From Glycomyces sp. YM15 (GTDB lineage: Bacteria; Actinomycetota; Actinomycetes; Mycobacteriales; Micromonosporaceae), in the NCBI RefSeq assembly GCF_016918015.1, contig NZ_JAERMK010000002.1, forward strand, positions 186,001 through 250,000: a stretch of 64,000 nucleotides of DNA. The letters are read 5' to 3'. A program made the position numbers and the translations under genes. The notes under the pieces were generated by a model. The model was not told the DNA's origin. It saw only the letters and a program-made list of their open reading frames with translations, and did no database searches. Of the stretch, positions 9,885 through 18,228 are shown in pieces; positions within the stretch are counted from its first letter, which is position 1, and each line of letters opens with the position of its first letter.

Positions 9885-10256
9885 TCAGTCGACGTAGTAC
9901 CCCTGCATGCAGCCGACGTGCGCGAAGCCCCACGTGTCGTGCCAGTCCACCACGACCCAGACCTTCGACCAGGACCCGCAGGTCGTGTGCTTGCCGCCGT
10001 CGGTGAACGGCGAGCACCAGGTCCCGTCGACCCAGGTCCCGGCCGGGATGGGCGGGCCGATCTGCCCCGCGGTCGCGTTCGGGAACTCGCGCACCGCGGT
10101 CGGCACGCTGAACGCGGCGCTGCAGTACACGCTCTCGGTGTCCTCGGCCGCCTGAACCACAGGCGCTTCGGACCCGACCGGCCCCGCCGCAGCGGGAGCG
10201 GCCCACGCCGCACCGATCGCCAGGGCAGCGGCCGCACTGGCCAGAATTCGTCGCAT
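9885..10256 (-). CDS. Small secreted protein with four cysteines
   Basis: A 123-residue predicted secreted protein. The chosen ATG at 10256 follows GAGGTGG and begins MRRILASAAAALAIGAAWAA, a signal peptide probably cleaved after AAAG or nearby. The frame is open further upstream to 10385, but that part has no signal-like character. The mature part of about 95 residues has four cysteines (YCSAAF, TWCSPF, TTCGSW, GCMQGYYVD), which probably form two disulfides, and several tryptophans and glycines, giving an SH3-like or small beta-rich impression. The function is unknown. The gene is convergent with the hypothetical gene at 9337. Confidence 0.65.
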   Translation of the reverse strand: MRRILASAAAALAIGAAWAAPAAAGPVGSEAPVVQAAEDTESVYCSAAFSVPTAVREFPNATAGQIGPPIPAGTWVDGTWCSPFTDGGKHTTCGSWSKVWVVVDWHDTWGFAHVGCMQGYYVD

Positions 10257-10697
10257 TTGACCACCTCGTTGTAGGACGACAATGCCGCTCCATGCTTGCA
10301 GCGGAGAGGGTGCCGCGTGGCCGGAACCGGTGCGGTCGGGATTGTCGGAAAGACGATAGGCGCGACCTCCCGATTCGAGCCGCATGCGGGCTCAGGGTCG
10401 GTGCGAGCCGGGGTTCGGTCGGGCAGCGACATCGAGGTGAGGGAGGGGCGGGCCCGGACTGGGCCCTCCGGCTTGACGGGGCGCGGACCTGGCGCCTCCG
10501 GCGCCGTCTCGCAGCCTGGGGAACCTTTCTTCTCTGGACATGCTGAGGGGCCCGGTCCCCCTTGGGAATCGGATTGCACCGGCTTTGACCTGCGCTCCCC
10601 TCAGCGGTCGCCCGCTGAGGGCAGGTTCAGAACGGAGGGCCGCCCGGGTCTTCCCGGAGGACCACCGGGGTCGCGGGCCTCGCCAGGGCCACCTCGA
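10257..10697. other. Intergenic region with one hairpin
   Basis: In this 441-base gap, frames on both strands look like chance open frames and none has a supported start. It should carry the promoter of the small secreted gene. A hairpin with a 10-bp stem (CCCTCAGCGG, 10598-10607, with CCGCTGAGGG, 10612-10621) lies downstream of the DUF222 pseudogene on the minus strand and may be its terminator. Confidence 0.5.
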
Positions 10698-11975
10698 TCA
10701 CCTTGCAGGCCTTGACTTCTGCGGCATCGGATTCCCGGAACTTCTCCCGGGTTCGCGCGATGCTCGCTTCCATGCGCTTGTGGGCGAACCAGACGCATAC
10801 TCATCGAGTTGACGCTTCAGGCTCCGAGAGAACGCTTCGGCGGCCTGCCCGTTCGGAAGATCGGCATCGGCTTCCCATTCGGCATCCGCAGCGCCGGTGC
10901 GCCTGTGGCGGATCACCACCTGACCGGGTCCGGTCTTCGTAATGTCCCATTTGCCCGTGTGGATCCTGCCGTGGTGGAATCGGCAGAGCAGGATCAGGTT
11001 CTCAGCGGTGGTCGAGCCGCCGTCCGCCCAGTGCTCCAGGTGATGCGCTTCGGTCCAAGAGATCGGAGCCCGGCAGCCGGCCCAGGCGCAACCCCCGGGC
11101 TGCTCGAGCTCCAGCTTGTGGCGGAGCGTCACGTCGGGGAGGCGCTTCGCCCGGCCCAGTTCGATGGCTTCGCCAGTGCTGTAGTCGAAGACCGAGGGGA
11201 TGACCCCGGCTTCGCAGGTGAGCAGGCGGGCCTTGGAGACGGCGATCGTCTTGCCGTCGAGGTTCGGGAGCCGCCCGGTCTTCTCACCGCGAAGGGTCTC
11301 GACATCGCAGGTGAGGTGCAGAGTGGCGGTGTGGCCGTGCCGCTCGGGAGCCGAAGGGTCGGTGCCCTAGGCGGCCGCCATCTGGTGCAGCGCTTCTGCA
11401 TTGCGCCCGGAGGCGCGGGGGAGCAGACCGTCTTCGTCGGCCTCGTCCTGGCGGGGAGGGGGAACGGCGGGCGAGCAGGGACTGCTGGTCGAAGAGCTCC
11501 GCGCAGATGCGGTCGAGGTGCTCGGCGAGTTCGGGGCGGGTGGAGTGGATGCAGTATTCCCGGATCAGCTCCTGGGCGTGGCGCAAAAGTCTGCTCCGTA
11601 AGGGGACTCGACCGGGGCGGGGTAGGGAACCCGGGAGTGCGCGGCCAGCCCTTCTCGCTCCAGGCGGCGCACGGCGTAGGCGATGGCGTCGATGCGGGCG
11701 GCCCCGGCGAGGGCGGCCTCGGTGAGGTGCTTGAACCTGGGAGCCAGGCGGGCGATGGAGGCGATCTGACCGGCGCAGGCTTCATTGAGATTGAAGGACT
11801 CCTTGATCCAGTCGCGAATGCCGGAGAAGCCGTCGCATTCTTTGTGGAGCCCTTGGGAGGTGTAGGTGATGACCGCTTGCAGGAGATTGACCTCGACTGC
11901 GGGGAGCCGATCGGCGAGGAAGTCGATCCGAGGGTGCAGGGCGGCGGCCCGTGTGTTCCGATCTGTGCCATTCAT
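10698..11975 (-). pseudogene. DUF222/13E12-family HNH endonuclease pseudogene
   Basis: These are remains of a protein with an N-terminal DUF222 region and a C-terminal HNH nuclease domain, the 13E12 repeat family of actinobacteria. Reading from 11975, the first frame gives 136 residues (ITYTSQGLHKECDGFSGIRD and onward) and stops at 11565. The family sequence continues one frame over (RHAQELIREYCIHSTRPELA), then returns to the first frame upstream of 11400. An in-frame TAG at 11367-11369 follows EALHQMAAA. After it the frame is open to 10698 and holds the HNH motif, EAHHLEHWADGG with LCRFHHGRIH. Two compensating shifts and a stop mean no full product can be made. A sequencing error could explain one lesion but hardly all three. 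An intact relative starts at 63361. Confidence 0.8.
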
Positions 11976-12342
11976 CCTGCTCGCCCCCTCCGGAGTTATC
12001 CGATTTCGGTATTGGTGTCACCACCCAAAAGAATGAATGTATGTCCATAAGGGATTTCACGGCGCTGCTCGATCGCTTCGATTCCAGCCTGCAGGCCGGA
12101 ATCGGAGAGGTGCCGCTTGCTGCCGGTTCGTCGCTGCCGCTTGAACCTTGTGTACACATCATTGAAATCCGCAGTGGGACAATGGAAGCACTCGCACCCG
12201 TCACTGCCGCCTGAGCCGCAAGGCGAACAGACCGGCGACTGTCGGAATCACGACACTTTGGCGTTCGCAGAGGTGAAGGGCCCCAAGGCAGAACTTGGGG
12301 GGTCCACCGCGCCCGGATTCCCGCTAGCGTGGCAGCATACGG
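11976..12342. other. Intergenic region upstream of DUF222 pseudogene and tRNA-Leu
   Basis: This 367-base gap carries the ribosome binding site (GGAGGGGGCGAG) for the broken DUF222 gene. On the minus strand it holds a 15-base motif TTGGGTGGTGACACC (12014-12028) that recurs upstream of the intact DUF222 gene. A 7-bp hairpin CCCCAAG/CTTGGGG lies near 12282-12301. A 57-codon plus-strand frame from 12041 has no ribosome binding site and is not called. Confidence 0.5.
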
Positions 12343-12425
12343 GCCCGAGTGGTGGAATCTGGTAGACACAGTCGGCTTAAAACCGGCCGTCGTGAGACTT
12401 GCGGGTTCAAATCCCGTCTCGGGCA
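12343..12425 (+). tRNA. tRNA-Leu (anticodon TAA)
   Basis: A class II tRNA with the acceptor stem GCCCGAG (12343-12349) paired to CTCGGGC (12418-12424) and discriminator A. The anticodon loop is CTTAAAA within the stem GTCGG/CCGGC, giving anticodon TAA. A long variable arm and a T-arm GCGGG-TTCAAAT-CCCGT follow. CCA is not encoded. It reads UUA and UUG, rare codons in such a GC-rich genome. Confidence 0.93.
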
Positions 12426-12797
12426 CGGAGGTGGGATCGACTTGTAGGCCAAGGGGATCGGACGGAGGGGGGCCGTCCGGCCCTGGAGTGGCGTTCCTCG
12501 CATTCCCGGCATCGCCGTCCGAACGGGTGATCGCCCTCCGGCGGCGGGAAATCCTCACAATTCGTGTCCACACCGTCGTTGACCTGCTCCGTTAGGTCTG
12601 TGAACCGGGAGTTTCAGGCTCGGTACGGACTGCATCGACAGGTTGACTGCGCAGGGCCGCCGTGCTATCCAGGGAGGCGAGCGCTGATACCATTCTGTCG
12701 AAACAGCCGGTGGGGACATGGCTTTCCCTTCTGCTGCAACGACCTTTGTCACTTCCCGGTATCGCGGAAGCCGTAGGCCAGTGTCGTGAGGATGGCG
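12426..12797. other. Intergenic region upstream of the conservon
   Basis: This 372-base gap follows tRNA-Leu. It contains an imperfect hairpin (GGACGG with CCGTCC, about 12460-12480) that may terminate the tRNA transcript, and the untranslated leader of the conservon. No gene is supported on either strand. Confidence 0.45.
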
Positions 12798-14582
12798 ATG
12801 CCCGAAACACCTCTGTCCACAACCCATACTTTCCAGCCCACCGGTCCGCCTCCCCTCCCTTCCGGACCCAATGCCGAAGAGGGAGCTCGGGAGTCGGCCG
12901 ATGTCAAGGCCCGACTGCTGCGCATCGCGCTGCTGCCGCTCGTCGCCGCCGTGCTCCTCGGCGTCGGCGTGGTGGTCTTCTACAACCTGGCCCCATCAGA
13001 CGGTCCCTCATGGACCGCGCCACTCGTGCTCGGCCTCGCCGCGGTCTTCATCGCGCTCGTGGCCTACCTGTCCGCCGGTGCCGCCTCCAAGGTCGACGCC
13101 GACCTGGGCCGTCAGGTGCTCGCGGTCCGTCGGGCCACGGTCGAGACGCACTACAAGGTCTGGCAGGTCCTCGACGATCTGCAGCGGGATCTGCCCGCCG
13201 ACCAGCGATGGTCCGTTCCGCTCCCCAACCCCTCCGCCAACGCCTCCACCACCAGCGAGGCGGTGCGGCTCCTGGCCGCGGAGGCCCGGCAGCTCCGTGC
13301 GGCCGCGGAGGCGGTCGCGGCGCGAAGCGGGCGCACCGCGCCGCAAGCGCCGGCCCGCAATCCGAAGCCGACGATGACCTCGGGCCCGATCGACGCGGTG
13401 AGCGCGCATTCGCGCGTGGGCATCTTCGTGAACCTCGCCCGGCGCCTGCAATCACTGGTGCACCGGGAGATCGAGCAGCTCGACGAACTCGAGAACCAGG
13501 TGGAGGACCCTGATCTCCTCAAGGGCCTGTTCTCGGTCGACCACTTGGCGACGCGCATCCGACGCCACGCCGAGAACCTGGCGGTCCTGGGCGGTGCGAC
13601 CTCGCACCGGCAGTGGTCGCGGCCGGTCAACGTCTACGAAGCGCTCCGCAGCGCCGTCGCGGAGGTGGAGCAGTACGCCCGGGTGAAGCTGGTGCGCCCC
13701 ATCGACGGCACCCTCAAGGGCCACGCGGTCGCCGACGTCATCCACCTCGTGGCGGAACTGGTGGAGAACGCGACGACGTTCTCGGCGCCGAACACGCAGG
13801 TGCTCATCCGGGTCGCCCGCGTGCGCACGGGCCTGGCCGTGGAGGTCGAGGACCGCGGCCTGGGCATGGAAGCGCACGAACGGGACCGGTTCAACAAGAT
13901 GCTGGCGACGCCGGACCAGGTGGACCTGGACGAGCTGCTCGCGGACGGCCGCATCGGCCTGTACGTGGTCTCGTCGCTGGCGCACCGCCATGAGTTGACG
14001 GTGCAGTTGCAGTCCAACATCTTCGGCGGCACGCAGGCGATCCTGGTGATCCCCGAGGTGCTGCTGGGCGACGACACGCCGAAGGCCCCCGCGCCGCGTG
14101 AGCTGCCCGCGCCGCCGCCGGTGCAGGCGATGCCGGTGCGCCAGCCGGGGGCGGGGGCGCAGTCGCCGCATCTTCCCTCAGTGCAGTTGCGCCCCTTGCC
14201 GACCGCGGGTACCCGCCACTACGGTGGGTCTGTGCCTCAAGCTCGCATGGACGGTCCGGTCAACGGCCACAGCACAGCAGCCATGAGGGTCGACACCGGT
14301 GCCCTGCCGGTGACGGCCGAGATCCCCGAGGTGGATCCCGATCGCCCGGTCGGGCGCGGCTTCGATGCTGACGCCCGCCCGGAGCTTCCCAAGCGCTCCA
14401 AGCAGACGCACTTGGCGCCGCAACTGCGCGATGCCCCGCAGCAGGGGATGCGGGGTTCGGAGACGGGCCACGACCCGGGTCTGATGAAGGCGTTCCAGCA
14501 GGGCCAACAGCGCGCGGACATCGCTCCGCAGATCCCCGCATCCGATGGTTCCGTTTCTCCGTACAGGAATGAGGATTTCTAA
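12798..14582 (+). CDS. cvnA: Conservon sensor histidine-kinase-like protein CvnA
   Basis: The membrane sensor of an actinobacterial conservon (cvn), a module that acts like a eukaryotic-style GTPase switch. The protein has about 594 residues. A proline-rich N-terminus is followed by two membrane segments (LLRIALLPLVAAVLLGVGVV and APLVLGLAAVFIALVAYL). A helical dimerisation region comes next, and then an HATPase domain with the N-box (VAELVENATTFSAPNTQV) and G-boxes (VEDRGLGM, GRIGLYVVSSLA). The C-terminal 180 residues are proline/glutamine-rich and probably disordered. No phospho-acceptor response regulator is adjacent; the partners are CvnB-D. ATG 12798 is preferred because GTGAGG sits upstream; GTG 12786 and ATG 12792 are alternatives. 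Confidence 0.88.
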   Translation: MPETPLSTTHTFQPTGPPPLPSGPNAEEGARESADVKARLLRIALLPLVAAVLLGVGVVVFYNLAPSDGPSWTAPLVLGLAAVFIALVAYLSAGAASKVDADLGRQVLAVRRATVETHYKVWQVLDDLQRDLPADQRWSVPLPNPSANASTTSEAVRLLAAEARQLRAAAEAVAARSGRTAPQAPARNPKPTMTSGPIDAVSAHSRVGIFVNLARRLQSLVHREIEQLDELENQVEDPDLLKGLFSVDHLATRIRRHAENLAVLGGATSHRQWSRPVNVYEALRSAVAEVEQYARVKLVRPIDGTLKGHAVADVIHLVAELVENATTFSAPNTQVLIRVARVRTGLAVEVEDRGLGMEAHERDRFNKMLATPDQVDLDELLADGRIGLYVVSSLAHRHELTVQLQSNIFGGTQAILVIPEVLLGDDTPKAPAPRELPAPPPVQAMPVRQPGAGAQSPHLPSVQLRPLPTAGTRHYGGSVPQARMDGPVNGHSTAAMRVDTGALPVTAEIPEVDPDRPVGRGFDADARPELPKRSKQTHLAPQLRDAPQQGMRGSETGHDPGLMKAFQQGQQRADIAPQIPASDGSVSPYRNEDF

Positions 14583-15013
14583 TGGCAGGCGACGAGGCAG
14601 GCGCGCAATCAGATCTCAGCTGGCTGCTGGCCGGGCTGGTGAGGAAGGTTCCGCACACGCGAAGCGCACTCCTGCTGTCCTCGGACGGTATCAAGAAGGC
14701 GTTCCACGGCATGGGCGTCGACCAGGCCGACCAGCTCTCGGCGATCGCGTCGGGCATGTTCTCGCTGGCGCGCAGCGCGGGCGTCCAGTTCGGTTCGTCG
14801 GCGGGCGTCCGCCAGGTGGTGGCGGAGCTCGACGACACACTGCTGTTCGTGTCGACCGCGGGCCAGGGCGCCGTCCTGGCGGTGGCGGCGGGCCGCGAGG
14901 CGGACGCGGGCGTCCTCGGCTACGAGATGTCCATTCTGGTCAAGAGCGTGCGCCCGTACCTCGAGACGCCAGTGCGCAGGACCGCGGCCGCCAGTGGTGA
15001 AATGGTCGGCTGA
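14582..15013 (+). CDS. cvnB: Roadblock/LC7 domain protein CvnB
   Basis: A 143-residue roadblock/LC7 (MglB-like) protein, the second conservon component. It shows the fold's hallmark strands: LSWLLAGLVRKVPHTRSALLLSSDGI, then GMFSLARSAGVQFG and a third strand TLLFVSTAGQGAVLAVAAG. Proteins of this type regulate the small GTPase encoded downstream. Its ATG overlaps the cvnA stop (TAATG), and its stop overlaps the next start (TGATG), so translation is tightly coupled. Confidence 0.9.
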   Translation: MAGDEAGAQSDLSWLLAGLVRKVPHTRSALLLSSDGIKKAFHGMGVDQADQLSAIASGMFSLARSAGVQFGSSAGVRQVVAELDDTLLFVSTAGQGAVLAVAAGREADAGVLGYEMSILVKSVRPYLETPVRRTAAASGEMVG

Positions 15014-15384
15014 TGGCCGATTTCGAGCATCAGCCGCTGCTCGACGACGATGCGGGGCCGCTGGTGCGGCCCTACACCGTCTCGAACGGCCGCACCGCGC
15101 CGACGAAGAAGATGGACCTGCTGTCGCTGGTCCGATCGACTGGGCAGATGCGGCCGGCGCAGCTGGAGGCCGAGCACGCCGAGACGCTGCTCCTGTGCCG
15201 GGAGCCGATCTCGGTCGCCGAGGTCTCGGCGCACATGCGCCTGCCGGCGATGGTCATCAAGGTCTTGCTCTCCGACCTCGTCGACTGCGGAGCGATCATC
15301 ACCCACGCTCCCGACCCGGCCGTCGACCCCACCGACCAAACCGTATTGGAGGCACTCCTCAATGGCCTACAACGGCGACTCTGA
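15013..15384 (+). CDS. cvnC: DUF742 protein CvnC
   Basis: A 123-residue DUF742 protein, the third conservon component. The fold resembles a winged helix: the core is VRPYTVSNGRTAPTKKMDLL, then ETLLLCREPISVAEVSAHM and a hydrophobic LPAMVIKVLLSDLVDCGAI segment. It has no membrane segment. It probably binds the CvnB-CvnD complex or the membrane sensor; its biochemical role is not established. It overlaps cvnB by one base and extends 23 bases into cvnD. Confidence 0.9.
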   Translation: MADFEHQPLLDDDAGPLVRPYTVSNGRTAPTKKMDLLSLVRSTGQMRPAQLEAEHAETLLLCREPISVAEVSAHMRLPAMVIKVLLSDLVDCGAIITHAPDPAVDPTDQTVLEALLNGLQRRL

Positions 15385-15964
15385 CAGCTCGCCCGCACAA
15401 CAACAAGCCCTGCCCACCGCCATCAAGCTGCTCGTCGCCGGGGGCTTCGGCGTCGGCAAGACCACCTTCGTCGGGGCGGTCTCGGAGATCGAGCCGCTGA
15501 GCACCGAGGAGACCATCACGATGGCCTCGATCGGCACGGACGACCTCACCGGCGTCGGGGACAAGGTGACGACGACGGTGGCGTTGGACTTCGGCCGCAT
15601 CACGCTCGACCGGCAGCACATCCTGTACCTGTTCGGCACGCCCGGCCAGGACCGGTTCTGGTTCATGTGGAACGAGCTCTCGGACGGGGCCTTCGGCGCG
15701 GTGGTGCTGGCGGACACGCGGCGCCTGGAGGACTGCTTTCCGGCGCTGGACTTCTTCGAGCGGCGCGGCACGCCGTTCATCGTGGCGGTCAACGAGTTCG
15801 AGACCGGCTTCCACTATGAGCCGGAAGAAGTCAGGGCCGCACTGGACCTCAAACCGAATATCCCGATCGTCTGCTGCGACGCACGCGATCCACGTTCCGC
15901 GACCTTGGTGCTGGTCACTCTGACCAAGCACCTGATATCGGCCGCTGCTTTCAGCGTCCGGTGA
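15362..15964 (+). CDS. cvnD: Small Ras-like GTPase CvnD
   Basis: A 200-residue GTP-binding protein of the conservon family (MglA-like). It has the P-loop GGFGVGKTT, a switch region around TVALDFGRITLD, the G3-type motif LFGTPGQDRFWFMWN and the VAVNEFE motif in place of the usual NKxD, as is normal for this family. It would cycle between GDP and GTP under control of the roadblock protein CvnB. The ATG at 15362 overlaps cvnC by 23 bases; an upstream extension of the frame to 15050 is shadowed by cvnC and not used. Confidence 0.9.
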   Translation: MAYNGDSDSSPAQQQALPTAIKLLVAGGFGVGKTTFVGAVSEIEPLSTEETITMASIGTDDLTGVGDKVTTTVALDFGRITLDRQHILYLFGTPGQDRFWFMWNELSDGAFGAVVLADTRRLEDCFPALDFFERRGTPFIVAVNEFETGFHYEPEEVRAALDLKPNIPIVCCDARDPRSATLVLVTLTKHLISAAAFSVR

Positions 15965-15975
15965 AGGAGCCCAGC

Positions 15976-16569
15976 ATGTCCAATCCCGAGAACGAGTTCC
16001 GACTCACGATCACACCCGACGACCCGGGAGCCACCGAGCGGGCCAAGCGCCTGCGCGACTTGGGGATCGGCAACCTGCCCGACCCCGAGTTCGATGAGCT
16101 CGCCCAGGAGCTGACCAAGCTCACCGGTGCGCCTTACGCGATGGTGAACTTCATCGACGAGGAGCACCAGTACTTCGCGGGCCTCGCGGCCCCGACTCCG
16201 GACGCGGCCAGCCAGGCGATCGCGGGGGCCTCCGACGCCCCCGAGGTGGGCCGGGAGATGGACCGCGACCACGGCTACTGCCCGCACGTGGTGGTGCGCG
16301 GCAAGGCCCTCGTCCTGGGGGACGTGTGCGACTACCCCCGGTTCGCGGGGAACCCGGTGGTCGACAAGATCGGCATCCGCTCCTATCTGGGGGCGCCGCT
16401 GATCGACGACGAGGGGAACACGTTGGGGACGGTGTGCGTGGTCGACACCGAGACCCACGACTGGGGCCGTCCGGGTCTGGAGATCATCAAGGGCATGGCC
16501 GCCAAGGTGATGGACCGGATCCGGGAGCGCAATGCCGGGATCCAGTCCGACAACTCCACGCAAGGGTGA
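15976..16569 (+). CDS. GAF domain-containing protein
   Basis: A 197-residue soluble protein with a single GAF domain covering most of its length (FDELAQELTKLTGAPYAMVNFID, then HVVVRGKALVLGDVCDYPRF, and SYLGAPLIDDEGNTLGTVCVVD). GAF domains bind small ligands or chromophores; a cysteine precedes the HVVV motif (GYCPHVV), a position used for ligand or redox sensing in some GAF proteins. The ATG at 15976 follows GAAGGAG. It is 11 bases after cvnD on the same strand, so it is probably part of the conservon operon as an accessory sensor, in the place where some conservons carry a P450. Confidence 0.85.
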   Translation: MSNPENEFRLTITPDDPGATERAKRLRDLGIGNLPDPEFDELAQELTKLTGAPYAMVNFIDEEHQYFAGLAAPTPDAASQAIAGASDAPEVGREMDRDHGYCPHVVVRGKALVLGDVCDYPRFAGNPVVDKIGIRSYLGAPLIDDEGNTLGTVCVVDTETHDWGRPGLEIIKGMAAKVMDRIRERNAGIQSDNSTQG

Positions 16570-16575
16570 ACGAAT

Positions 16576-16601
16576 GAGGAGGCGGCTGACGCTGCCTCCT
16601 C
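16576..16601. terminator. Bidirectional terminator between convergent operons
   Basis: A hairpin with an 8-bp stem (GAGGAGGC, 16576-16583, with GCCTCCTC, 16594-16601) is followed by GTTTCC. It lies between the conservon operon and the convergent acyl-CoA dehydrogenase gene and could serve both. Confidence 0.7.
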
Positions 16602-16647
16602 GTTTCCGCGAGAGCGATCTTCCGGCCGATCCTCCGGATTTCGCGCT

Positions 16648-17844
16648 CTAGTGCACCGCGACCGCCTCGCCGTTGACGATGCGCTCGGACCACTGGCCCT
16701 TGGTCCGTCCCATCGCCGCCTCGGCGAGGCGCAGGCGCTGCACGTCGGAAGTGCCTGCGGGCGCGAAGATGTGGTACGCGTCCCGCAGGAACCGCTCGAT
16801 CGGCCGCTCGGTGGTGAGCCCGATCGCGGCGTGGATCTCCATCGCCTCGCGTGCGGAGTCCAATGCGGACTCCACGTTGACGAGCTTGGCGTTCATCAGC
16901 TCGATGTCGCAGGGCATGCCCCGGTCGAGCAGGTGCACCGCATGGTAGGCGGTGATCCTGGCCGTCATGAGCCGTGAGGTGATCTGCCCGATCTTCTGTT
17001 TGATGTTGTCGAGTTCGGCGATCGGCCTCCCGTACAGCTCCCGTTGGGACGCATAGGCGACGGTCTCGTCGAGAATCGCCTGGTGGATGCCGAGCGACAC
17101 CGCCGTCAGGTTGGAGCGTCCGTAGAGGATCGAGGACGAGTAGGCCACCGAGAGGCCCTGGCCCTCGTCGCCGAGCCGGTTCGTGGCCGGCACCCGGCAG
17201 TTCTCGAACAGGAGCTCTCCGAAGCTGAACCCGTGTAGGCCCATCGTGGACTGCTGCGGGGCCAGCGCGAACCCGGGCCGGTCGGACTCGACGAGGAACG
17301 CCGTGAGTCCCTTGGGGCCGTCGCCGGTGCGCACGACCACGCCGTGGAGGTCCCCGACATGGCTGTTGCCGACGAAGACCTTGTGGCCGTTGAGGATGTA
17401 GTCGTCGCCGTCGCGTACGGCCTGGGCGCGCATGCCGAGCACGTGGCCGCCGGAGGCGGATTCGGTGACGGCGATGGTGGGGAGGCAGTCGCCGTAGGCG
17501 ACCTTGGGCAGCCAGGCCTTCTTCTGCTCGTCGGAGCCGAAGTGGAGGATCTTGGCGACCCCGAGCTGGGAGGCCTGCACCATCGCACCCATGGCGCCGG
17601 AGACCCGGGCCAGTTCCTCGATGATGATGGTCTTCGCCAAGTGCCCCATGCCCATCCCGCCGTAGTCGACGGGGATGGTGACACCGAGCCAGCCTTGGGC
17701 GGCGATGAGGCGGGAGAGCTCGTGGTGGACGGTCTTCTGGGTTTCCATCTCGGGGACGCGCGGGAGCACTTCGCGTTCGGCGAAGGCCCGGACCTCGGCT
17801 CTGAGGGCGTCGTGCTGTTCATTGGTGAAGTAACCGGTCGTCAA
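16648..17844 (-). CDS. Acyl-CoA dehydrogenase family protein lacking the usual catalytic Glu
   Basis: A 398-residue flavoprotein of the acyl-CoA dehydrogenase fold with an N-terminal helical domain (HDALRAEVRAFAEREVLPRV), the FAD-binding beta domain (TIAVTESASGGHVLGMRA) and the C-terminal helical bundle (FLRDAYHIFAPAGTSDVQRL). In most family members the last motif reads YEGTSEIQRL and the Glu is the catalytic base; here it is Ala at about residue 363. The alternative Glu position in helix G (isovaleryl-CoA dehydrogenase type) is Gly (ILYGRSNL). A different base or a non-dehydrogenase reaction is possible. The start is TTG at 17844 after an AGGGGG site. The gene stands alone, with an operator-like palindrome upstream. 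Confidence 0.85.
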   Translation of the reverse strand: MTTGYFTNEQHDALRAEVRAFAEREVLPRVPEMETQKTVHHELSRLIAAQGWLGVTIPVDYGGMGMGHLAKTIIIEELARVSGAMGAMVQASQLGVAKILHFGSDEQKKAWLPKVAYGDCLPTIAVTESASGGHVLGMRAQAVRDGDDYILNGHKVFVGNSHVGDLHGVVVRTGDGPKGLTAFLVESDRPGFALAPQQSTMGLHGFSFGELLFENCRVPATNRLGDEGQGLSVAYSSSILYGRSNLTAVSLGIHQAILDETVAYASQRELYGRPIAELDNIKQKIGQITSRLMTARITAYHAVHLLDRGMPCDIELMNAKLVNVESALDSAREAMEIHAAIGLTTERPIERFLRDAYHIFAPAGTSDVQRLRLAEAAMGRTKGQWSERIVNGEAVAVH

Positions 17845-18228
17845 CGGGTAACCCCCTGTGGGCGTCTCGCTCGCCTATGACCGCTCCGCAGCAGTCCCCA
17901 CCAGTGACGAGCTGTATATGCGAGTTGTATTCGCAGTGACTGTAGCAACCGTTTTCGGATGGGGCAAGGATCGACAATGTGGACACAGGGTTGTGACGGG
18001 TCAGTAACAAGCTCCTGTGCTGCAAGGGATCACGTGCGCAAACGTGGGTCCCGTATTGCGAGAGTGAGGGTGCGCGAACTGTCGCCGTGTGCTACGGACG
18101 AGTGGCGCTTACTGTTATCCGGGCGTTGTGAAGGCGTTATGCTGCGTTGACTCGGGCGCAATCGTCCCATGATTGGATCAGCTTGGGGCAACCCCGGCCC
18201 GCCATCCATCGACCCCCAACGGAGTGCC
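17845..18228. other. Divergent intergenic region
   Basis: This 384-base gap between the divergent acyl-CoA dehydrogenase and 5'-nucleotidase genes is unusually AT-rich for the window. It should contain both promoters and the palindrome at 17919-17935. No gene is supported. Confidence 0.5.
17919..17935. promoter_or_regulatory. Palindromic operator-like site upstream of acyl-CoA dehydrogenase gene
   Basis: TGCGA (17919-17923) and TCGCA (17931-17935) are inverted arms around a 7-base centre. Beside it, on the minus strand, TATACA could be a -10 hexamer. The position 75 bases before the acyl-CoA dehydrogenase start fits a TetR-type operator, but no regulator gene is adjacent. Confidence 0.35.

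Noticed and set aside
10809-12050. A 413-codon plus-strand frame opposite the DUF222 pseudogene
   Set aside because: No family features; it is open only because the opposite strand was coding.
12041-12214. A possible 57-codon protein starting MSIRDFTALLDRFDSSLQAG
   Set aside because: No ribosome binding site, no recognisable family and no operon context. It cannot be excluded but is not supported.
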